A stretch of 64,000 nucleotides of DNA from Paracoccaceae bacterium (GCA_902631295.1 CACOXV010000003.1:46312-110311); one strand, 5' to 3'. Numbered from the stretch's first letter, positions 47,570-59,084 are shown. The notes: generated from the sequence alone by a model not told the origin. A program made the numbers and translations.

Positions 47570-48916
47570 ATGAATAAAATGGAAAAGCCAACCATGCCGC
47601 GTACAACTCCAAGATACTCAGCGACATTTTCAAACGACGTAAATAGCGATATACGCCGTGCCGCTGCCACAGGTATCTACGACATCAGAGGTGGTGGCGC
47701 GAAAAGAAAGCTACCTACTTTCGATGACTTATTATTTCTTGGGGCTTCTATCTCAAGATATCCGTTAGAAGGATATCGCGAAAAATGTGAAACAAGCATA
47801 ACGATCGGAACTCGATATGCTAAAAATCCGATTGAACTAGACATTCCGATTACAATAGCCGGTATGAGTTTTGGCGCTCTTTCAGGACCGGCAAAAGAGG
47901 CGTTAGGTAGAGGCGCGTCTGCTGCAGGAACTTCTACGACTACAGGTGATGGCGGTATGACCCCAGAAGAACGCGGACACTCAACAAAACTGGTCTATCA
48001 ATATCTTCCATCACGTTATGGAATGAACCCAGACGACCTCCGCAAAGCAGATGCCATCGAAATAGTAGTCGGCCAAGGAGCAAAGCCCGGTGGGGGTGGA
48101 ATGTTATTAGGTCAAAAAATTTCAGATCGTGTTGCAGAAATGAGAAATCTGCCAAAAGGAATAGATCAACGCTCGGCATGCAGGCACCCTGATTGGACTG
48201 GTCCTGATGACCTGGAGATTAAAATACTAGAGCTTCGTGAAATCACAGGGTGGAGAGTACCGATTTACGTAAAAGTAGCTGGTGCACGTCCCTACTATGA
48301 TACTACATTAGCTATCAAAGCTGGTGCAGACGCAATTGTATTGGACGGAATGCAAGGTGGAACGGCTGCAACACAAGATGTTTTCATAGAACATGTGGGA
48401 CAGCCAACTTTGGCAATTGTACGCCCTGCTGTTCAAGCACTCCAAGATTTGGGAATGCACCGTGAAGTTCAATTAATTATTTCAGGTGGTATCCGTAGCG
48501 GCGCGGATGTGGCTAAAGCAATGGCTCTCGGTGCGGATGCAGTAGCAATTGGTTCCGCTGCCTTAATTGCATTGGGGGATAACGATCCAGTTCACGAAGC
48601 AGAATATAATAAACTAGGAACAACGGCTGGAGCTTACGACGATTGGCATGAGGGTATGGACCCAGCAGGTATTACAACTCAGGATCCTGAATTGATGAAG
48701 CGGTTTGATCCAAAGGAAGGGGGCCGCAAATTGAGGAATTACTTAAAGGTAATGACCTTAGAGGCCCAAACAATAGCAAGGGCTTGTGGAAAAAATCATT
48801 TGCATAATCTAGAACCTGAGGATTTAGTTGCTCTTACGATGGAGGCTGCAGCTATGGCTCAAGTACCTCTTGCAGGAACAAACTGGTATCCCGGAAAACC
48901 AGGGTCGTCATATTAA
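47570..48916 (+). CDS. mgsC: N-methylglutamate synthase subunit C (FMN-binding glutamate synthase-like)
   Basis: Catalytic FMN subunit, homologous to the synthase domain of glutamate synthase, 448 residues. Markers: IPITIAGMSFGALSGPAKEALGRGASAAG near residue 90, GDGGMTPEER, VVGQGAKPGGGGMLLGQKIS near 163, VKVAGARPYYDTTLAIKAGADAIVLDGMQGGT near 240 and IISGGIRSGADVAKAMALGADAVAIG near 305 (FMN phosphate site). It is 11 bp after mgsB and 51 bp before gmaS. Confidence 0.93.
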   Translation: MNKMEKPTMPRTTPRYSATFSNDVNSDIRRAAATGIYDIRGGGAKRKLPTFDDLLFLGASISRYPLEGYREKCETSITIGTRYAKNPIELDIPITIAGMSFGALSGPAKEALGRGASAAGTSTTTGDGGMTPEERGHSTKLVYQYLPSRYGMNPDDLRKADAIEIVVGQGAKPGGGGMLLGQKISDRVAEMRNLPKGIDQRSACRHPDWTGPDDLEIKILELREITGWRVPIYVKVAGARPYYDTTLAIKAGADAIVLDGMQGGTAATQDVFIEHVGQPTLAIVRPAVQALQDLGMHREVQLIISGGIRSGADVAKAMALGADAVAIGSAALIALGDNDPVHEAEYNKLGTTAGAYDDWHEGMDPAGITTQDPELMKRFDPKEGGRKLRNYLKVMTLEAQTIARACGKNHLHNLEPEDLVALTMEAAAMAQVPLAGTNWYPGKPGSSY

Positions 48917-48967
48917 TGGTAGTTGAGTAGCGTGTTATCACTACAGTAATAGGATTAGGAGAAGATA

Positions 48968-50302
48968 ATGACAAAAGACCTAGCGGCGTTCGCCAAAGAA
49001 AAAGGCGTAAAGTATTTTATGATATCATACACTGATTTGTTCGGAGGTCAGAGAGCTAAGTTGGTGCCAACCCAGGCCATTGCCGACATGCAAGACGAAG
49101 GTGCTGGTTTCGCGGGTTTTGCGACTTGGCTAGATTTCACACCTGCACATCCAGATATGCTTGCTGTTCCGGATCCAAATAGTGTTATCCAGCTTCCATG
49201 GAAACCTGAAGTTGCATGGGTTGCCGGAAATTGCGTAATGGAAGGAAAAGATGTAGCTCAGGCTCCACGTAATGTGTTGAGGCGCCTCATAGATCAGGCT
49301 GCTACCGAAGGAATGCACGTCAAGACAGGTATTGAAGCTGAGTTTTTCTTGTTGTCACCGGATGGATCACAAATATCTGACGAATACGATACTGCGGTTA
49401 AGCCATGCTATGACCAGCAGGCAGTCATGCGCCGTTATGACGTGATAAAAGAAATTTGTGACCACATGCTTGAGTTGGGATGGGGTCCCTATCAAAATGA
49501 CCACGAAGATGCTAATGGTCAATTTGAAATGAATTGGGAATTTGATGATACATTAGCCACTGCGGATAAACATAGCTTCTTCAAATTTATGACAAAATCT
49601 GTGGCTGAAAAACACGGATTTCGTGCAACTTTTATGCCCAAACCGGTTGAAGGGTTAACTGGTAACGGGTGTCATGCCCATATATCAGTTTGGGATGCAC
49701 CAGGCCCTAAAGCAAAGACGAATGTTTTTGCTACTGAGTCGAGCAAGGAAAGCCAAACTTCTGAACTTGGGTTATCAGAGAAAGGACGACATTTCCTTGG
49801 CGGAATAATGAAGCACGCTTCTGCTTTAGCAGCAGTAACTAATCCTACGGTAAACAGCTACAAGAGAATAAATGCCCCTAGAACTATGTCAGGGGCAACT
49901 TGGGCACCCAATTCAGTCACGTGGACTGGAAATAATAGAACTCACATGGTTCGTGTGCCCGGGCCAGGTCGTTTTGAACTGAGATTGGCGGATGGTGCAA
50001 CAAATCCATACCTATTACAGGCCGTAATAATTGCAGCAGGCCTGTCTGGTGTAAGATCCGAAGCCGATCCTGGAAAACGTTACGATATTGATATGTATGC
50101 GCAAGGTCATACGGTCAGAGGCGCCCCAAAATTACCGTTAAATATGCTTGATGCACTACGTGCTTATGATAAAGACAAAGGCCTCAAAGAGGCGATGGGT
50201 AAAGAGTTTTCTGACGCGTATTTGAAACTAAAGATGGAAGAGTGGAACTCTTTCGTTTCACACTTTTCATCTTGGGAAAAAGAAAATACCCTTGATATCT
50301 GA
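48968..50302 (+). CDS. gmaS: Gamma-glutamylmethylamide synthetase GmaS
   Basis: GmaS ligates methylamine to glutamate with ATP, the entry step of the indirect methylamine pathway. The 444-residue glutamine-synthetase-family protein has the ATP/metal region GIEAEFFLLSP near residue 118, GPYQNDHEDANGQFEMNWEFDD, the NGCHAHISVWD and NPTVNSYKRINAPRTMSGATWAPNS motifs, and RFELRLADGATNPYLL. The N-terminal MISYTDLFGGQRAKLVP resembles GmaS rather than GlnA. AGGAG precedes the ATG. Position after mgsABC makes the methylamine role very likely. Confidence 0.93.
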   Translation: MTKDLAAFAKEKGVKYFMISYTDLFGGQRAKLVPTQAIADMQDEGAGFAGFATWLDFTPAHPDMLAVPDPNSVIQLPWKPEVAWVAGNCVMEGKDVAQAPRNVLRRLIDQAATEGMHVKTGIEAEFFLLSPDGSQISDEYDTAVKPCYDQQAVMRRYDVIKEICDHMLELGWGPYQNDHEDANGQFEMNWEFDDTLATADKHSFFKFMTKSVAEKHGFRATFMPKPVEGLTGNGCHAHISVWDAPGPKAKTNVFATESSKESQTSELGLSEKGRHFLGGIMKHASALAAVTNPTVNSYKRINAPRTMSGATWAPNSVTWTGNNRTHMVRVPGPGRFELRLADGATNPYLLQAVIIAAGLSGVRSEADPGKRYDIDMYAQGHTVRGAPKLPLNMLDALRAYDKDKGLKEAMGKEFSDAYLKLKMEEWNSFVSHFSSWEKENTLDI

Positions 50303-50358
50303 AGTATTAGCATCCAACGCACTAAGTAAACTAATCATGGCGAATTAGGCGTCTGCTT

Positions 50359-51204
50359 ATGCTGTCTTTAACATTTGGTTTGATAGCTGCTCTATGCTGG
50401 GGTCTACATGATTTTATAATCAGAATTCTTAAGCAACCAAGAGGGATTTATGCGTCGATAGCTGCCGTTTTATTTTTTGGTTGTTTGCTTCAAAGTCCGG
50501 TGGTACTTCTGAATGCTGATTTCTCCCGAATATCAAATCTCGCACTATCAGTTTCTGCGGCATCTGGATCGTTTTTTGCACTTGCTGGGATAGCTTTATA
50601 TAAAGCATTTATACTTGGGCCAATAAAGTTGGTTGCACCTATTGTAGGCGCATACCCTGTTTTCTCTTTAATTTTTTCCACTCTAAGTGGAAATTTACCA
50701 ACTAGCATCCAAGTTGGGGCAGTCATTATAATAGTGATTTGTGCAGGATACGTCGCTGCATCTAAAGAAGAAAAAGAAGACGCTCATGCAGACAAAAAAT
50801 CAGCTATTTTTTGGGCCGTATTATCAAGTTTTGGCTTTGCTTCAAGTTTTGCCTTAGGACAGTACGCGTCGAACTTAGGTGATCAATATGCACTTCTGCT
50901 CCCAAATCGAATTTCTGCTCTTATAGCTTTAATTCTTATTGCCAAATATCTTAACAAACCTATCGTTCCTGATTTATCAGAATGGAGAATATTCGCTCTA
51001 ATGGCATTTCTTGATGCTGTTGCTCAAGGGTTTGTGATCAGTTCAGGCAAACTAGAATTTCCAGTTTATGCATCTATCAGCGCATCATTATTCGGCTTGG
51101 TAACAATTCTGCTGGCAGCATTTTTTCTTAAAGAAAAAATTTCTTTCAAGCAGTGGATAGCCATATTAATTGTATTTGTTGGATTGACAGTACTATCCTA
51201 CTAA
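50359..51204 (+). CDS. EamA/DMT-superfamily transporter
   Basis: Ten-helix drug/metabolite transporter of 281 residues made of two EamA repeats (about 2-130 and 148-280), seen as alternating hydrophobic segments ([55 protein letters not shown]). Substrate cannot be predicted. It begins 56 bp after gmaS on the same strand; its stop overlaps the stop of convergent folD. Confidence 0.85.
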   Translation: MLSLTFGLIAALCWGLHDFIIRILKQPRGIYASIAAVLFFGCLLQSPVVLLNADFSRISNLALSVSAASGSFFALAGIALYKAFILGPIKLVAPIVGAYPVFSLIFSTLSGNLPTSIQVGAVIIIVICAGYVAASKEEKEDAHADKKSAIFWAVLSSFGFASSFALGQYASNLGDQYALLLPNRISALIALILIAKYLNKPIVPDLSEWRIFALMAFLDAVAQGFVISSGKLEFPVYASISASLFGLVTILLAAFFLKEKISFKQWIAILIVFVGLTVLSY

Positions 51205-52094
51205 GCTGTTAAACCTATTGGTTCATCAACATTGTTTGCCCTACATGCAGCTGTTAATGTATTAGCAAGCAGACAGGCTATCGTCATAGGTCCAACGCCA
51301 CCAGGCACTGGGGTAATGGCACCTGCCACGGCTGCACAGCTCTCATAGTCGCAGTCACCTACAAGACGTGTACCACCCTCTGGTTTTTGAATACGGTTGA
51401 TGCCCACATCAATTACTGTTGCGCCCTCTTTAATCCAATTACCAGGAACCATCTCTGCGCGACCAACGGCAGCAACTACAATATCAGCTCGTTTCACCAC
51501 ATTCTCTAGGTCCTTCGTTCTCGAGTGTGCAATCGTAACAGTACAACTGTCTCCTAGTAACAGCTGTGCCATAGGTTTTCCAACTATGTTCGAACGTCCA
51601 ATCACAACTGCGTCTAATCCAGACAGAGATCCATGATAATCCCGTAACATCATTAGACATCCCAAGGGAGTACAGGGCACCATTGATTTTTGACCTGTCC
51701 CCAGCATTCCGACGTTAGAGATATGAAACCCGTCAACATCTTTTTGTGGAGCGATAGAATTAATGACCAAATCTTCATTGAGATGACTAGGAAGTGGTAA
51801 CTGAACTAATATACCGTGAACATCCGGATCTTCATTCAACTTTGAGATTAGACGAAGCAAATCGCTTTCGGAAGTAGAAGCATCTAGTTTATGTTCATAT
51901 GAATTCATGCCCACCTCAACGGTTTGCTTTCCTTTAGACTTTACGTAAACTTGGCTTGCAGGATCTTCACCTACTAAAACTACGGCTAAACCTGGCCTTA
52001 TACCATGATCCTTTTCAAGTTTTGCTACACCTTCGGCAACTTTAGTACGAACCCTGGCAGAAAATTCTTTTCCATCAATCACATTACCAGCCAT
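51201..52094 (-). CDS. folD: Methylene-THF dehydrogenase/cyclohydrolase FolD
   Basis: Bifunctional enzyme converting 5,10-methylene-THF to 10-formyl-THF (NADP-linked). The 297-residue protein has the substrate signature [18 protein letters not shown] with the catalytic lysine near residue 55, [17 protein letters not shown], and the nucleotide-binding [19 protein letters not shown] and [17 protein letters not shown]. Downstream of fhs by 56 bp. In the methylamine context it would oxidise the methylene-THF made by the mgd enzyme. Confidence 0.95.
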   Translation of the reverse strand: MAGNVIDGKEFSARVRTKVAEGVAKLEKDHGIRPGLAVVLVGEDPASQVYVKSKGKQTVEVGMNSYEHKLDASTSESDLLRLISKLNEDPDVHGILVQLPLPSHLNEDLVINSIAPQKDVDGFHISNVGMLGTGQKSMVPCTPLGCLMMLRDYHGSLSGLDAVVIGRSNIVGKPMAQLLLGDSCTVTIAHSRTKDLENVVKRADIVVAAVGRAEMVPGNWIKEGATVIDVGINRIQKPEGGTRLVGDCDYESCAAVAGAITPVPGGVGPMTIACLLANTLTAACRANNVDEPIGLTA

Positions 52095-52150
52095 AGTGTA
52101 TTTTCCTTTTTATATAAAATAATGTGGTAAACTAAATTTATTTGATTAGA

Positions 52151-53827
52151 TCAAAATAGTCCTTCGATCTGACCAGTTTCGTTCAACATAATACTTTCTG
52201 ATGCAGGTTTTGACGGCAGCCCTGGCATAGTCATTATTTCGCCGCAGATCACCACAACAAAACCGGCTCCTGCACTTAACCTAACTTCTCTTACTGGTAC
52301 AGCGTGACCTGTGGGCGCCCCCCTAAGATTGGGATCAGTCGTAAAACTATATTGAGTTTTCGCCATACAAACCGGCAAGTTACCATAACCAGCAGTTTCC
52401 CACTCTTTTAATTGGTTCCGGATTTTTGCATCGGCGAGAACTTCATCAGCACGGTAGATCCGCTTTGCAATTGTTTCGATTTTACCAAATAAAGACATCT
52501 CATCACTATAAAGAGGTGCAAAATTTCCAAGCTCAGAGTCTGCTATTGCAGCTACTCGTTCTGCCAAATCCACTGTACCCTCAGAACCTTTTTCCCAATG
52601 CTTACATAAGACTGCCTCAGAACCCATTTCAGATACATAATCTTGTACGGCTTTAACCTCGGCATCAGTATCGGTAACAAAGTGGTTAATAGCTACCACA
52701 ACTGGAACTCCAAAAGATTTAACATTTTCAATATGCCTTCCCAGGTTTGGACACCCCTGCACGACAGCTTCTACGTTCTCATCTCCTAGATCTGATTTAG
52801 CTACTCCGCCGTTCATTTTCATGGCCCTAATTGTTGCGACTACAACTACGACTGATGGAGAAAGACCAGCCTTTCTGCATTTTATATTCATAAACTTTTC
52901 TGCGCCTAAATCTGCACCAAAACCAGCTTCAGTTACAACATAGTCTGCAATTTTAAGTGCTGTTGTGGTCGCCATAACAGAATTACATCCATGAGCAATA
53001 TTAGCAAAAGGACCACCATGTACGAATGCGGGGTTGTTCTCCAGAGTTTGAACCAAATTAGGCTGCATTGCATCCTTCAACAAAACAGTCATAGCACCAT
53101 CAGCCTTAATATCACGGCAATATATCGGGGTCTTATCCCGTCTGTATGCTACAATTATATCACCCAGGCGCCTTTGTAAGTCTTCTAAATCAGTCGCTAG
53201 GCAGAGGATCGCCATCACTTCTGAAGCAACGGTTATGTCAAACCCAGTTTGCCGTGGGAACCCATTCGATACCCCGCCAAGAGATGTTACTATATCTCTT
53301 AACGCTCTATCGTTCATATCCATTACACGACGCCAGGCAACTCTTCGCTCATCAATCTCTAGAGAATTGCCCCAGTAAATATGATTATCTATCATTGCTG
53401 CCAACAAATTATGGGCAGACGTAATAGCATGAAAATCACCTGTAAAATGAAGATTCATTTCCTCCATAGGCACGACCTGGGCGTATCCACCACCGGCAGC
53501 TCCACCTTTCATGCCAAAGCAAGGTCCTAGAGATGCCTCTCTGATGCAAATTGCCGCTTTTTTTCCAATTCGATTTAAACCGTCACCCAAACCTACAGTT
53601 GTCGTAGTTTTACCTTCACCAGCGGGTGTGGGGTTAATAGCGGTTACTAAAATCAGCCTTCCATGGTCATTTTCCTGAATAGAACTGATGAATTCTTGAC
53701 TAACTTTCGCCTTATCGTGACCGTATGGAAGTAAATGCTCAACCGGAATTCCAAGTTTAGAGCCTATTTCTTGTATAGGTTTTTTTTGAGCATCTCGCGC
53801 AATTTCTATGTCTGACTTATAACTCAT
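52151..53827 (-). CDS. fhs: Formate-tetrahydrofolate ligase
   Basis: Fhs (FtfL) links formate to THF with ATP, or runs backward to make ATP from 10-formyl-THF. The 558-residue protein has the P-loop [15 protein letters not shown] (about 68-82), [30 protein letters not shown], and [20 protein letters not shown]. With folD it connects the C1-THF pool of methylamine oxidation to formate and the serine cycle. It lies downstream of glyA, separated by 372 bp. Confidence 0.96.
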   Translation of the reverse strand: MSYKSDIEIARDAQKKPIQEIGSKLGIPVEHLLPYGHDKAKVSQEFISSIQENDHGRLILVTAINPTPAGEGKTTTTVGLGDGLNRIGKKAAICIREASLGPCFGMKGGAAGGGYAQVVPMEEMNLHFTGDFHAITSAHNLLAAMIDNHIYWGNSLEIDERRVAWRRVMDMNDRALRDIVTSLGGVSNGFPRQTGFDITVASEVMAILCLATDLEDLQRRLGDIIVAYRRDKTPIYCRDIKADGAMTVLLKDAMQPNLVQTLENNPAFVHGGPFANIAHGCNSVMATTTALKIADYVVTEAGFGADLGAEKFMNIKCRKAGLSPSVVVVVATIRAMKMNGGVAKSDLGDENVEAVVQGCPNLGRHIENVKSFGVPVVVAINHFVTDTDAEVKAVQDYVSEMGSEAVLCKHWEKGSEGTVDLAERVAAIADSELGNFAPLYSDEMSLFGKIETIAKRIYRADEVLADAKIRNQLKEWETAGYGNLPVCMAKTQYSFTTDPNLRGAPTGHAVPVREVRLSAGAGFVVVICGEIMTMPGLPSKPASESIMLNETGQIEGLF

Positions 53828-54199
53828 CTTGAATATTCCTTATAATCAATTAGTTTGCGATACTTTTAAGTTTGACAACGCTGAATATGAATTTCCAAAT
53901 TAATTTGATGAATCCAAAGGTGGAATTATAAAATTTTGCCGTTGAACCAAATACGAAAAATGAATTTAGGTTAGTCTATAGCTTCTAAGATTTTCATCAA
54001 CATCCGAAAGCGACACTCAAAAACTAAGATCCGAATAAGAAATATGGTATTATTAGGTTTCAAACCTGAAATTTTACTTCGTCTATTAACTCCCAAATTT
54101 TGATCTAGATAAACAATAGGCAAGAGGTAACTACAATAAATAGTTACCTAGATTTTTTTACATAGACCTTCGTTTAAACTTAATTGGAAAATGACTTGG
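53828..54199. other. 372-bp gene-free region between glyA and fhs
   Basis: No convincing coding region on either strand. It should hold the leftward fhs promoter. It also contains a plus-strand intrinsic terminator (54125-54159) with no plus-strand gene before it, and a TTGACA hexamer at 53872 on the plus strand without a clear -10. A small RNA running rightward is possible but not shown. Confidence 0.4.
54125..54159 (+). terminator. Orphan plus-strand intrinsic terminator
   Basis: AGGTAACTA (54125-54133) and TAGTTACCT (54141-54149) form a perfect 9-bp stem with a 7-nt loop, followed within 3 bp by seven T's. The T-run fits rightward transcription, whereas both flanking genes run leftward. 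On the leftward strand the hairpin is not followed by a T-run. Confidence 0.6.
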
Positions 54200-55495
54200 T
54201 TATAGATCTGGGTATAGTGGGTAATTTGCGCACAATTCTTTGACTGCCGCTTTGACACGTTTCTCTGCAACCTGATTATCATCTTCACCATGCAGCGCCA
54301 AGCCGTCTACGACTTCAATAATCCATTCTCCAATTTGACGAAATTCCAGTTCACCAAAACCTCGAGTTGTTCCAGCTGGGCTACCTAGCCTTACACCTGA
54401 AGTTATTGTTGGCTTTTCATCATCAAACGGGACCCCATTTTTGTTACACGTTATATTTGCTCTACCTAGCGCGTTTTCAGTAGCATTTCCCTTTACACCC
54501 TTCGGTCTCAGGTCAACAAGCATGACATGGGTATCTGTTCCGCCAGTTACAATATCCAAACCACCAGTCATTAAAGTATCTGCCAATGCTTGGGCATTTT
54601 TAATAACTTGCTGCTGGTATAATTTAAAATCTGGCCTGAGCGCTTCACCAAAAGCTACTGCTTTCGCCGCAATTACGTGCATGAGAGGACCCCCCTGTAT
54701 ACCAGGGAAAATTGCTGAATTAGCTTTTTTGGATATCGTTTCATCATTAGTCAGAATAATACCACCCCTTGGGCCCCTCAAAGTTTTATGAGTTGTGCTT
54801 GTAGCTGCATGGACGTGTGGGAATGGAGAAGGATAAACTCCGGCTGCGATCAATCCAGCAAAGTGTGCTACATCCGCAAGTAGATATGCGCCTACTTCAT
54901 CAGCGATTTCACGAAATTTTTTGAAATCAAGCTGACGAGGAATTGCAGAACCACCAGCAATAATCATTTGAGGCTTATGCTCTAACGCTAAACGCTTTAC
55001 TTCGTCATAATCTATATCAAGCGTATCCCTTCGAACACCATATTGAACAGCATTAAACCATTTACCAGACTGGTTTGGTTTGGCACCGTGTGTTAAGTGC
55101 CCACCCGCGTCCAAGCTCATCCCAAGAATTGTATCCCCTGGTTTTAAAAGTGCCTGAAAAACGCCCTGGTTTGCTTGACTTCCAGAATTTGGCTGAACAT
55201 TCGCAAAGTTACAATTAAAAAGCTTGCAAGCTCTTTCGATCGCAAGATTTTCAGCAATATCGACGTATTCACAGCCACCATAATATCTACGCCCTGAATA
55301 ACCCTCGGCATACTTGTTTGTCATTACCGAGCCTTGAGCCTCCAAAACCGCTCGAGATACTATGTTCTCTGATGCAATAAGCTCAATCTCTTCTCTTTGA
55401 CGCCCTAATTCAGATCTAATAGCTTTGAATAAATCATTATCGCTGCTATCCAACTGTTCAGTAAAAAATCCATCTTGTTTGTGAAGTACATTCAT
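54200..55495 (-). CDS. glyA: Serine hydroxymethyltransferase
   Basis: GlyA makes serine from glycine and methylene-THF, the carbon-fixing entry of the serine cycle. The 431-residue PLP enzyme begins [18 protein letters not shown] after a short leader, has [24 protein letters not shown]-type [10 protein letters not shown], and the PLP lysine in [13 protein letters not shown]. It is 21 bp downstream of ppc, so it is probably part of the sgaA-mtkAB-ppc-glyA operon. This may be a second, methylotrophy-dedicated glyA; other copies cannot be seen. Confidence 0.95.
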   Translation of the reverse strand: MNVLHKQDGFFTEQLDSSDNDLFKAIRSELGRQREEIELIASENIVSRAVLEAQGSVMTNKYAEGYSGRRYYGGCEYVDIAENLAIERACKLFNCNFANVQPNSGSQANQGVFQALLKPGDTILGMSLDAGGHLTHGAKPNQSGKWFNAVQYGVRRDTLDIDYDEVKRLALEHKPQMIIAGGSAIPRQLDFKKFREIADEVGAYLLADVAHFAGLIAAGVYPSPFPHVHAATSTTHKTLRGPRGGIILTNDETISKKANSAIFPGIQGGPLMHVIAAKAVAFGEALRPDFKLYQQQVIKNAQALADTLMTGGLDIVTGGTDTHVMLVDLRPKGVKGNATENALGRANITCNKNGVPFDDEKPTITSGVRLGSPAGTTRGFGELEFRQIGEWIIEVVDGLALHGEDDNQVAEKRVKAAVKELCANYPLYPDL

Positions 55496-55516
55496 TTGCG
55501 TTTCCTTACCCTTTGC

Positions 55517-58162
55517 TTATCCTGTCCAACCGAGGCCTGCTGAAATACAATTCATACTTTGCATTAGCTGTATCCGGTATTCATTAACATCATTTTCTCT
55601 TACTTGACGCAACAATTCTACCTGCGTCTTATGAGCCCAGTCTAATTGACCAGCATTTTTCTCTATATTCGCAACTATATTTGGATGTCTGTAACCAATT
55701 TTACGTTCTGTTAATTCCTCTACTACTTCAATGCAAGACCGATATTCTTGGTGAACCTTACTATATATTACATCGGCAACTTTATTGTTCTCTACCAACC
55801 TACTGTAAAGTAGCGCTATTTCCATATTTGCCAACAATAGAGACTTTTCAATTTCATCAACGCATAAGTGGAAAAGTGGTACTCTTCTCAATGTCTTTCT
55901 TAGCACTTTCTTGCTTGATGATCCTCTTATTTCAGAAAACTTCTTAACAGCCTCTCCAAAACCGTACCAACTGCTAATCAAGTGTCTGTTTTGGCTCCAT
56001 GCAAAAACCCATGGTATTGCCCTCAAATCAGATAAACTGGACGCCCCAAATCGCCTTGCTGGTCGAGAACCAATTTTCAGCAAGGACAATTCATCAACCG
56101 GACTTGCTTGATTAAAATAAGATACAAAATCACTATGGGTAACCAAATTTACATACGAAAGTTGGCTTAAACTTGAAAGCGCTTCCATAACGTCCTCTGC
56201 CTCTGGATCCACAGCTGAAACATTTGGCAAAGTAGAATGATGCAAAACTGAGGAAGAAAGCAGTTCTAACTGGGTCGCAGCCGTACCAACATTAGCATAT
56301 TTTGAGGTAACAACTTCCCCTTGCTCAGTCAGCCTAAGCGTACCATTAAGCGTCCCCTTCGGTTGAGCTGCAATTGCTCGATCAGTGGGAGCACCCCCTC
56401 TACTAACCGACCCACCTCTTCCGTGGAAAAATTTTGGCTTTACGCCATTTTCTGAGAGTGCGCGAGTTATGGCTCTTTGTGCTTTATCAAGTGTCCATGA
56501 TGAACACAGGAAGCCACCATCCTTGTTACTATCTGAATACCCAAGCATAATCTCCATAAATGCATCGGCATCCTTCAAACTTCTTGCTGCGATTGGAAAT
56601 TCAAAGACTTGCCTCAAGATCTCTGGCGCCTTATCTAGGTCCTCTATAGTCTCAAACAGTGGCACTACCTTCAAAGATAGTTTTTCCGAACCAAAACCTG
56701 CATAACGCGCAAGCAGAAGAACAGACAAAATATCTGCAGCAGACCTAGTCATAGACAGAATGAACGGTCCAACAGCTTCTGGATCGGGTCCATTTTGTAC
56801 TTTCAAAATTAACTCTAGTAGAGAAATCAATTCCAAAGTCTCTTCCGTTAATTTGGATTTGTCCAATTTGGAGAGGTTGGGTTGCACAAGCTCTGTTTTT
56901 ATTTGTTTCAACCAGCTTTCGGACCCAGGCTCGCTCAATGTCCCTACGGTGCTCCAAATATTCGCAAGCACTCTGGTAACAACCTCTGAGTTTTGCCGCA
57001 CATCTAATGTATGAGCACTAAAACCAAAAACAGAAGCTTGCCATCTGAGTGGTCGAACAAGCTTTTCTGAAATATTAACAGCGCCAATTGAGTGTAAGCT
57101 AACCTCAATAGTTTTTAAGTCGGCAATGAAATCGTTAACGTATTTATATCTTCCATCGTCCAAACACTGGTTCATTGCCGTAAGCGCTTGTCGAAAAGTT
57201 TCATTTGGGTTTCTGCGTATTAAGCTTTCTGGGTCACCTGATCTCTTTCTGATTATTTCATTCAATATCATGAAATTTTTTTCAGATAAGGGCATAATTT
57301 TATTAGAAATACTCAGCTGGGAGGCAATTTCACTTAAACTCTCTGAATAAGCAGTTAGCACCATTTTCTTTGCAGACTCTAGAGCAAATAAAGTTTTCTC
57401 TGAGGTAACGTTAGGATTACCATCTCGGTCGCCACCAATCCAAGAATGAAAACGAAGGTCAAAATGATCAATATCTTGCTTTCCAAAAACAGATTTCACG
57501 GCATCATCATAGCTTTCGAATACACGTGGCAACGCCTCAATAATACTTGTTTTATAAAATTGTAGGCCCCACTCAATCTCCGCTTCCAAGGATGGTCGTT
57601 CTAGCCTAAGTTCCCCGGTTAGCCAGAGTAAATCAATTTCTCCCTCAAGGTCTCTTTCTAATTGTTGTATTTCTTTAGGACCCCATCTAAAACTATCAAA
57701 CTTGACCAACGTCTGATAGATACGTCTGTGGATCTCTAAAACTGAAACACGCTTTGCTTCAGTTGGATGAGCCGTAATAGTAGGGCCAATAGAAAGTTTA
57801 TTTTTTTTGAGAAGTTCTAAAAGGTGCGTTTTTTTATCTTCATCAGTTTCCGATAGAATACCCCTAAAATTGTATTGAGTTGGTTCATGGTTAGAAGAAT
57901 TCTTATAACCGGAAAGCCTAGTTTTCCTAATACTTAAAATTTCGTCTAGTATTTGAGAAAGATGAAACCAAATCGTAACTGCTTGAAACATGTCACAGTA
58001 CTGATCTGACCCACACTTATGATTGCCTGATCGTATTTCCTTTGAAACCTCCGGCGCACGATTATCCAAAACTTTGAACCAAGAATTATGCAACCGCTTC
58101 TGGAGAGCGCTTGCATAAGATTTATCTTGAATAGAGTTTTGCTGTTCTACAACTGATAACAT
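55517..58162 (-). CDS. ppc: Phosphoenolpyruvate carboxylase (methylotroph-type)
   Basis: Ppc carboxylates phosphoenolpyruvate to oxaloacetate in the serine cycle. The 881-residue protein has the usual length and keeps the catalytic histidine in TAHPTEAKR, the GRGGSVSRGG arginine loop and AIPWVFAWSQNRHL, ending with a C-terminal glycine (GLGWTG). Several otherwise very conserved positions differ: GAPTDRAI replaces GGPTHLAI and GYSDSNKDGGF replaces GYSDSGKDAGR. These are features of a divergent branch and may reflect loss of the usual allosteric control. It is 31 bp after mtkB. Confidence 0.93.
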   Translation of the reverse strand: MLSVVEQQNSIQDKSYASALQKRLHNSWFKVLDNRAPEVSKEIRSGNHKCGSDQYCDMFQAVTIWFHLSQILDEILSIRKTRLSGYKNSSNHEPTQYNFRGILSETDEDKKTHLLELLKKNKLSIGPTITAHPTEAKRVSVLEIHRRIYQTLVKFDSFRWGPKEIQQLERDLEGEIDLLWLTGELRLERPSLEAEIEWGLQFYKTSIIEALPRVFESYDDAVKSVFGKQDIDHFDLRFHSWIGGDRDGNPNVTSEKTLFALESAKKMVLTAYSESLSEIASQLSISNKIMPLSEKNFMILNEIIRKRSGDPESLIRRNPNETFRQALTAMNQCLDDGRYKYVNDFIADLKTIEVSLHSIGAVNISEKLVRPLRWQASVFGFSAHTLDVRQNSEVVTRVLANIWSTVGTLSEPGSESWLKQIKTELVQPNLSKLDKSKLTEETLELISLLELILKVQNGPDPEAVGPFILSMTRSAADILSVLLLARYAGFGSEKLSLKVVPLFETIEDLDKAPEILRQVFEFPIAARSLKDADAFMEIMLGYSDSNKDGGFLCSSWTLDKAQRAITRALSENGVKPKFFHGRGGSVSRGGAPTDRAIAAQPKGTLNGTLRLTEQGEVVTSKYANVGTAATQLELLSSSVLHHSTLPNVSAVDPEAEDVMEALSSLSQLSYVNLVTHSDFVSYFNQASPVDELSLLKIGSRPARRFGASSLSDLRAIPWVFAWSQNRHLISSWYGFGEAVKKFSEIRGSSSKKVLRKTLRRVPLFHLCVDEIEKSLLLANMEIALLYSRLVENNKVADVIYSKVHQEYRSCIEVVEELTERKIGYRHPNIVANIEKNAGQLDWAHKTQVELLRQVRENDVNEYRIQLMQSMNCISAGLGWTG

Positions 58163-58193
58163 GATATCACCTAAATGATAATACTACCGGTAC

Positions 58194-59084
58194 CTAAGCT
58201 GCTTGCTGCATTAACTTCGCAATTGTGTCACCAATTACAGCAGGGTTCGGTGCAACAGTTACACCTGCTGCTGATAGGATTTCTACCTTTTCGCTAGCAC
58301 TTTCACCGAACGCAGAAATAATTGCACCTGCGTGCCCCATTGTTCTACCTTTTGGAGCAGTCAAACCGGCAACATAAGCAACAACGGGCTTTTTCACATT
58401 ATCCTTGATATAAGCTGCCGCCTCTGCTTCTTGCGGTCCACCTATCTCACCAATCATACAGATCACATGAGTATCGTCGTCTTCTTCAAAGCGCTGTAAA
58501 ATATCTTTAAAAGATGAACCGTTAATTGGATCGCCGCCGATACCTACAGATGTAGACACTCCAATACCATGTGCTTTCAACTGTGCAGCCGCCTCATACC
58601 CTAAAGTACCTGATCGCCCAACGATTCCCACATTGCCTTGCAAGTATATATGACCGGGCATAATTCCAAGCAGTGCCTTTCCTGGACTGATTGTGCCTGC
58701 ACAATTAGGGCCAGTTAAAACCATACGATTATTTTTTGGATATCTATACATGTAACGCTTCACTTGTATCATATCTTGCGCAGGGATACCGTCAGTTATA
58801 CATACACAGTACTTTATTCCAGCATCTGCCGCCTCCATGATACTGTCAGCTGCAAAGGGTGGCGGAACAAACACAAGACTTGCTTCTGCACCAGTTTTTT
58901 CAACAGCGTCAGCGACCGTGTCGAATACGGGTAAACCTTCTACTGTCATACCACCTTTACCGGGAACTACTCCACCAACAACATTAGTACCGTATTTCAC
59001 CATATCGGCTGTGTGGAAGCGGGCCATTTTGCCAGTAATACCTTGAACGATTACAGGTGTGTTTCTGTCAATTAATATACTCAT
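58194..59084 (-). CDS. mtkB: Malate-CoA ligase (malate thiokinase) alpha subunit MtkB
   Basis: SucD-like subunit of 296 residues that, with MtkA, makes malyl-CoA from malate, CoA and ATP. It has the CoA/phosphate pocket [48 protein letters not shown] and the phospho-histidine in [13 protein letters not shown]. Succinyl-CoA synthetase is the alternative, but mtkAB next to sgaA, ppc and mclA marks the serine cycle. It overlaps mtkA by 4 bp (ATGA). Confidence 0.92.
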   Translation of the reverse strand: MSILIDRNTPVIVQGITGKMARFHTADMVKYGTNVVGGVVPGKGGMTVEGLPVFDTVADAVEKTGAEASLVFVPPPFAADSIMEAADAGIKYCVCITDGIPAQDMIQVKRYMYRYPKNNRMVLTGPNCAGTISPGKALLGIMPGHIYLQGNVGIVGRSGTLGYEAAAQLKAHGIGVSTSVGIGGDPINGSSFKDILQRFEEDDDTHVICMIGEIGGPQEAEAAAYIKDNVKKPVVAYVAGLTAPKGRTMGHAGAIISAFGESASEKVEILSAAGVTVAPNPAVIGDTIAKLMQQAA

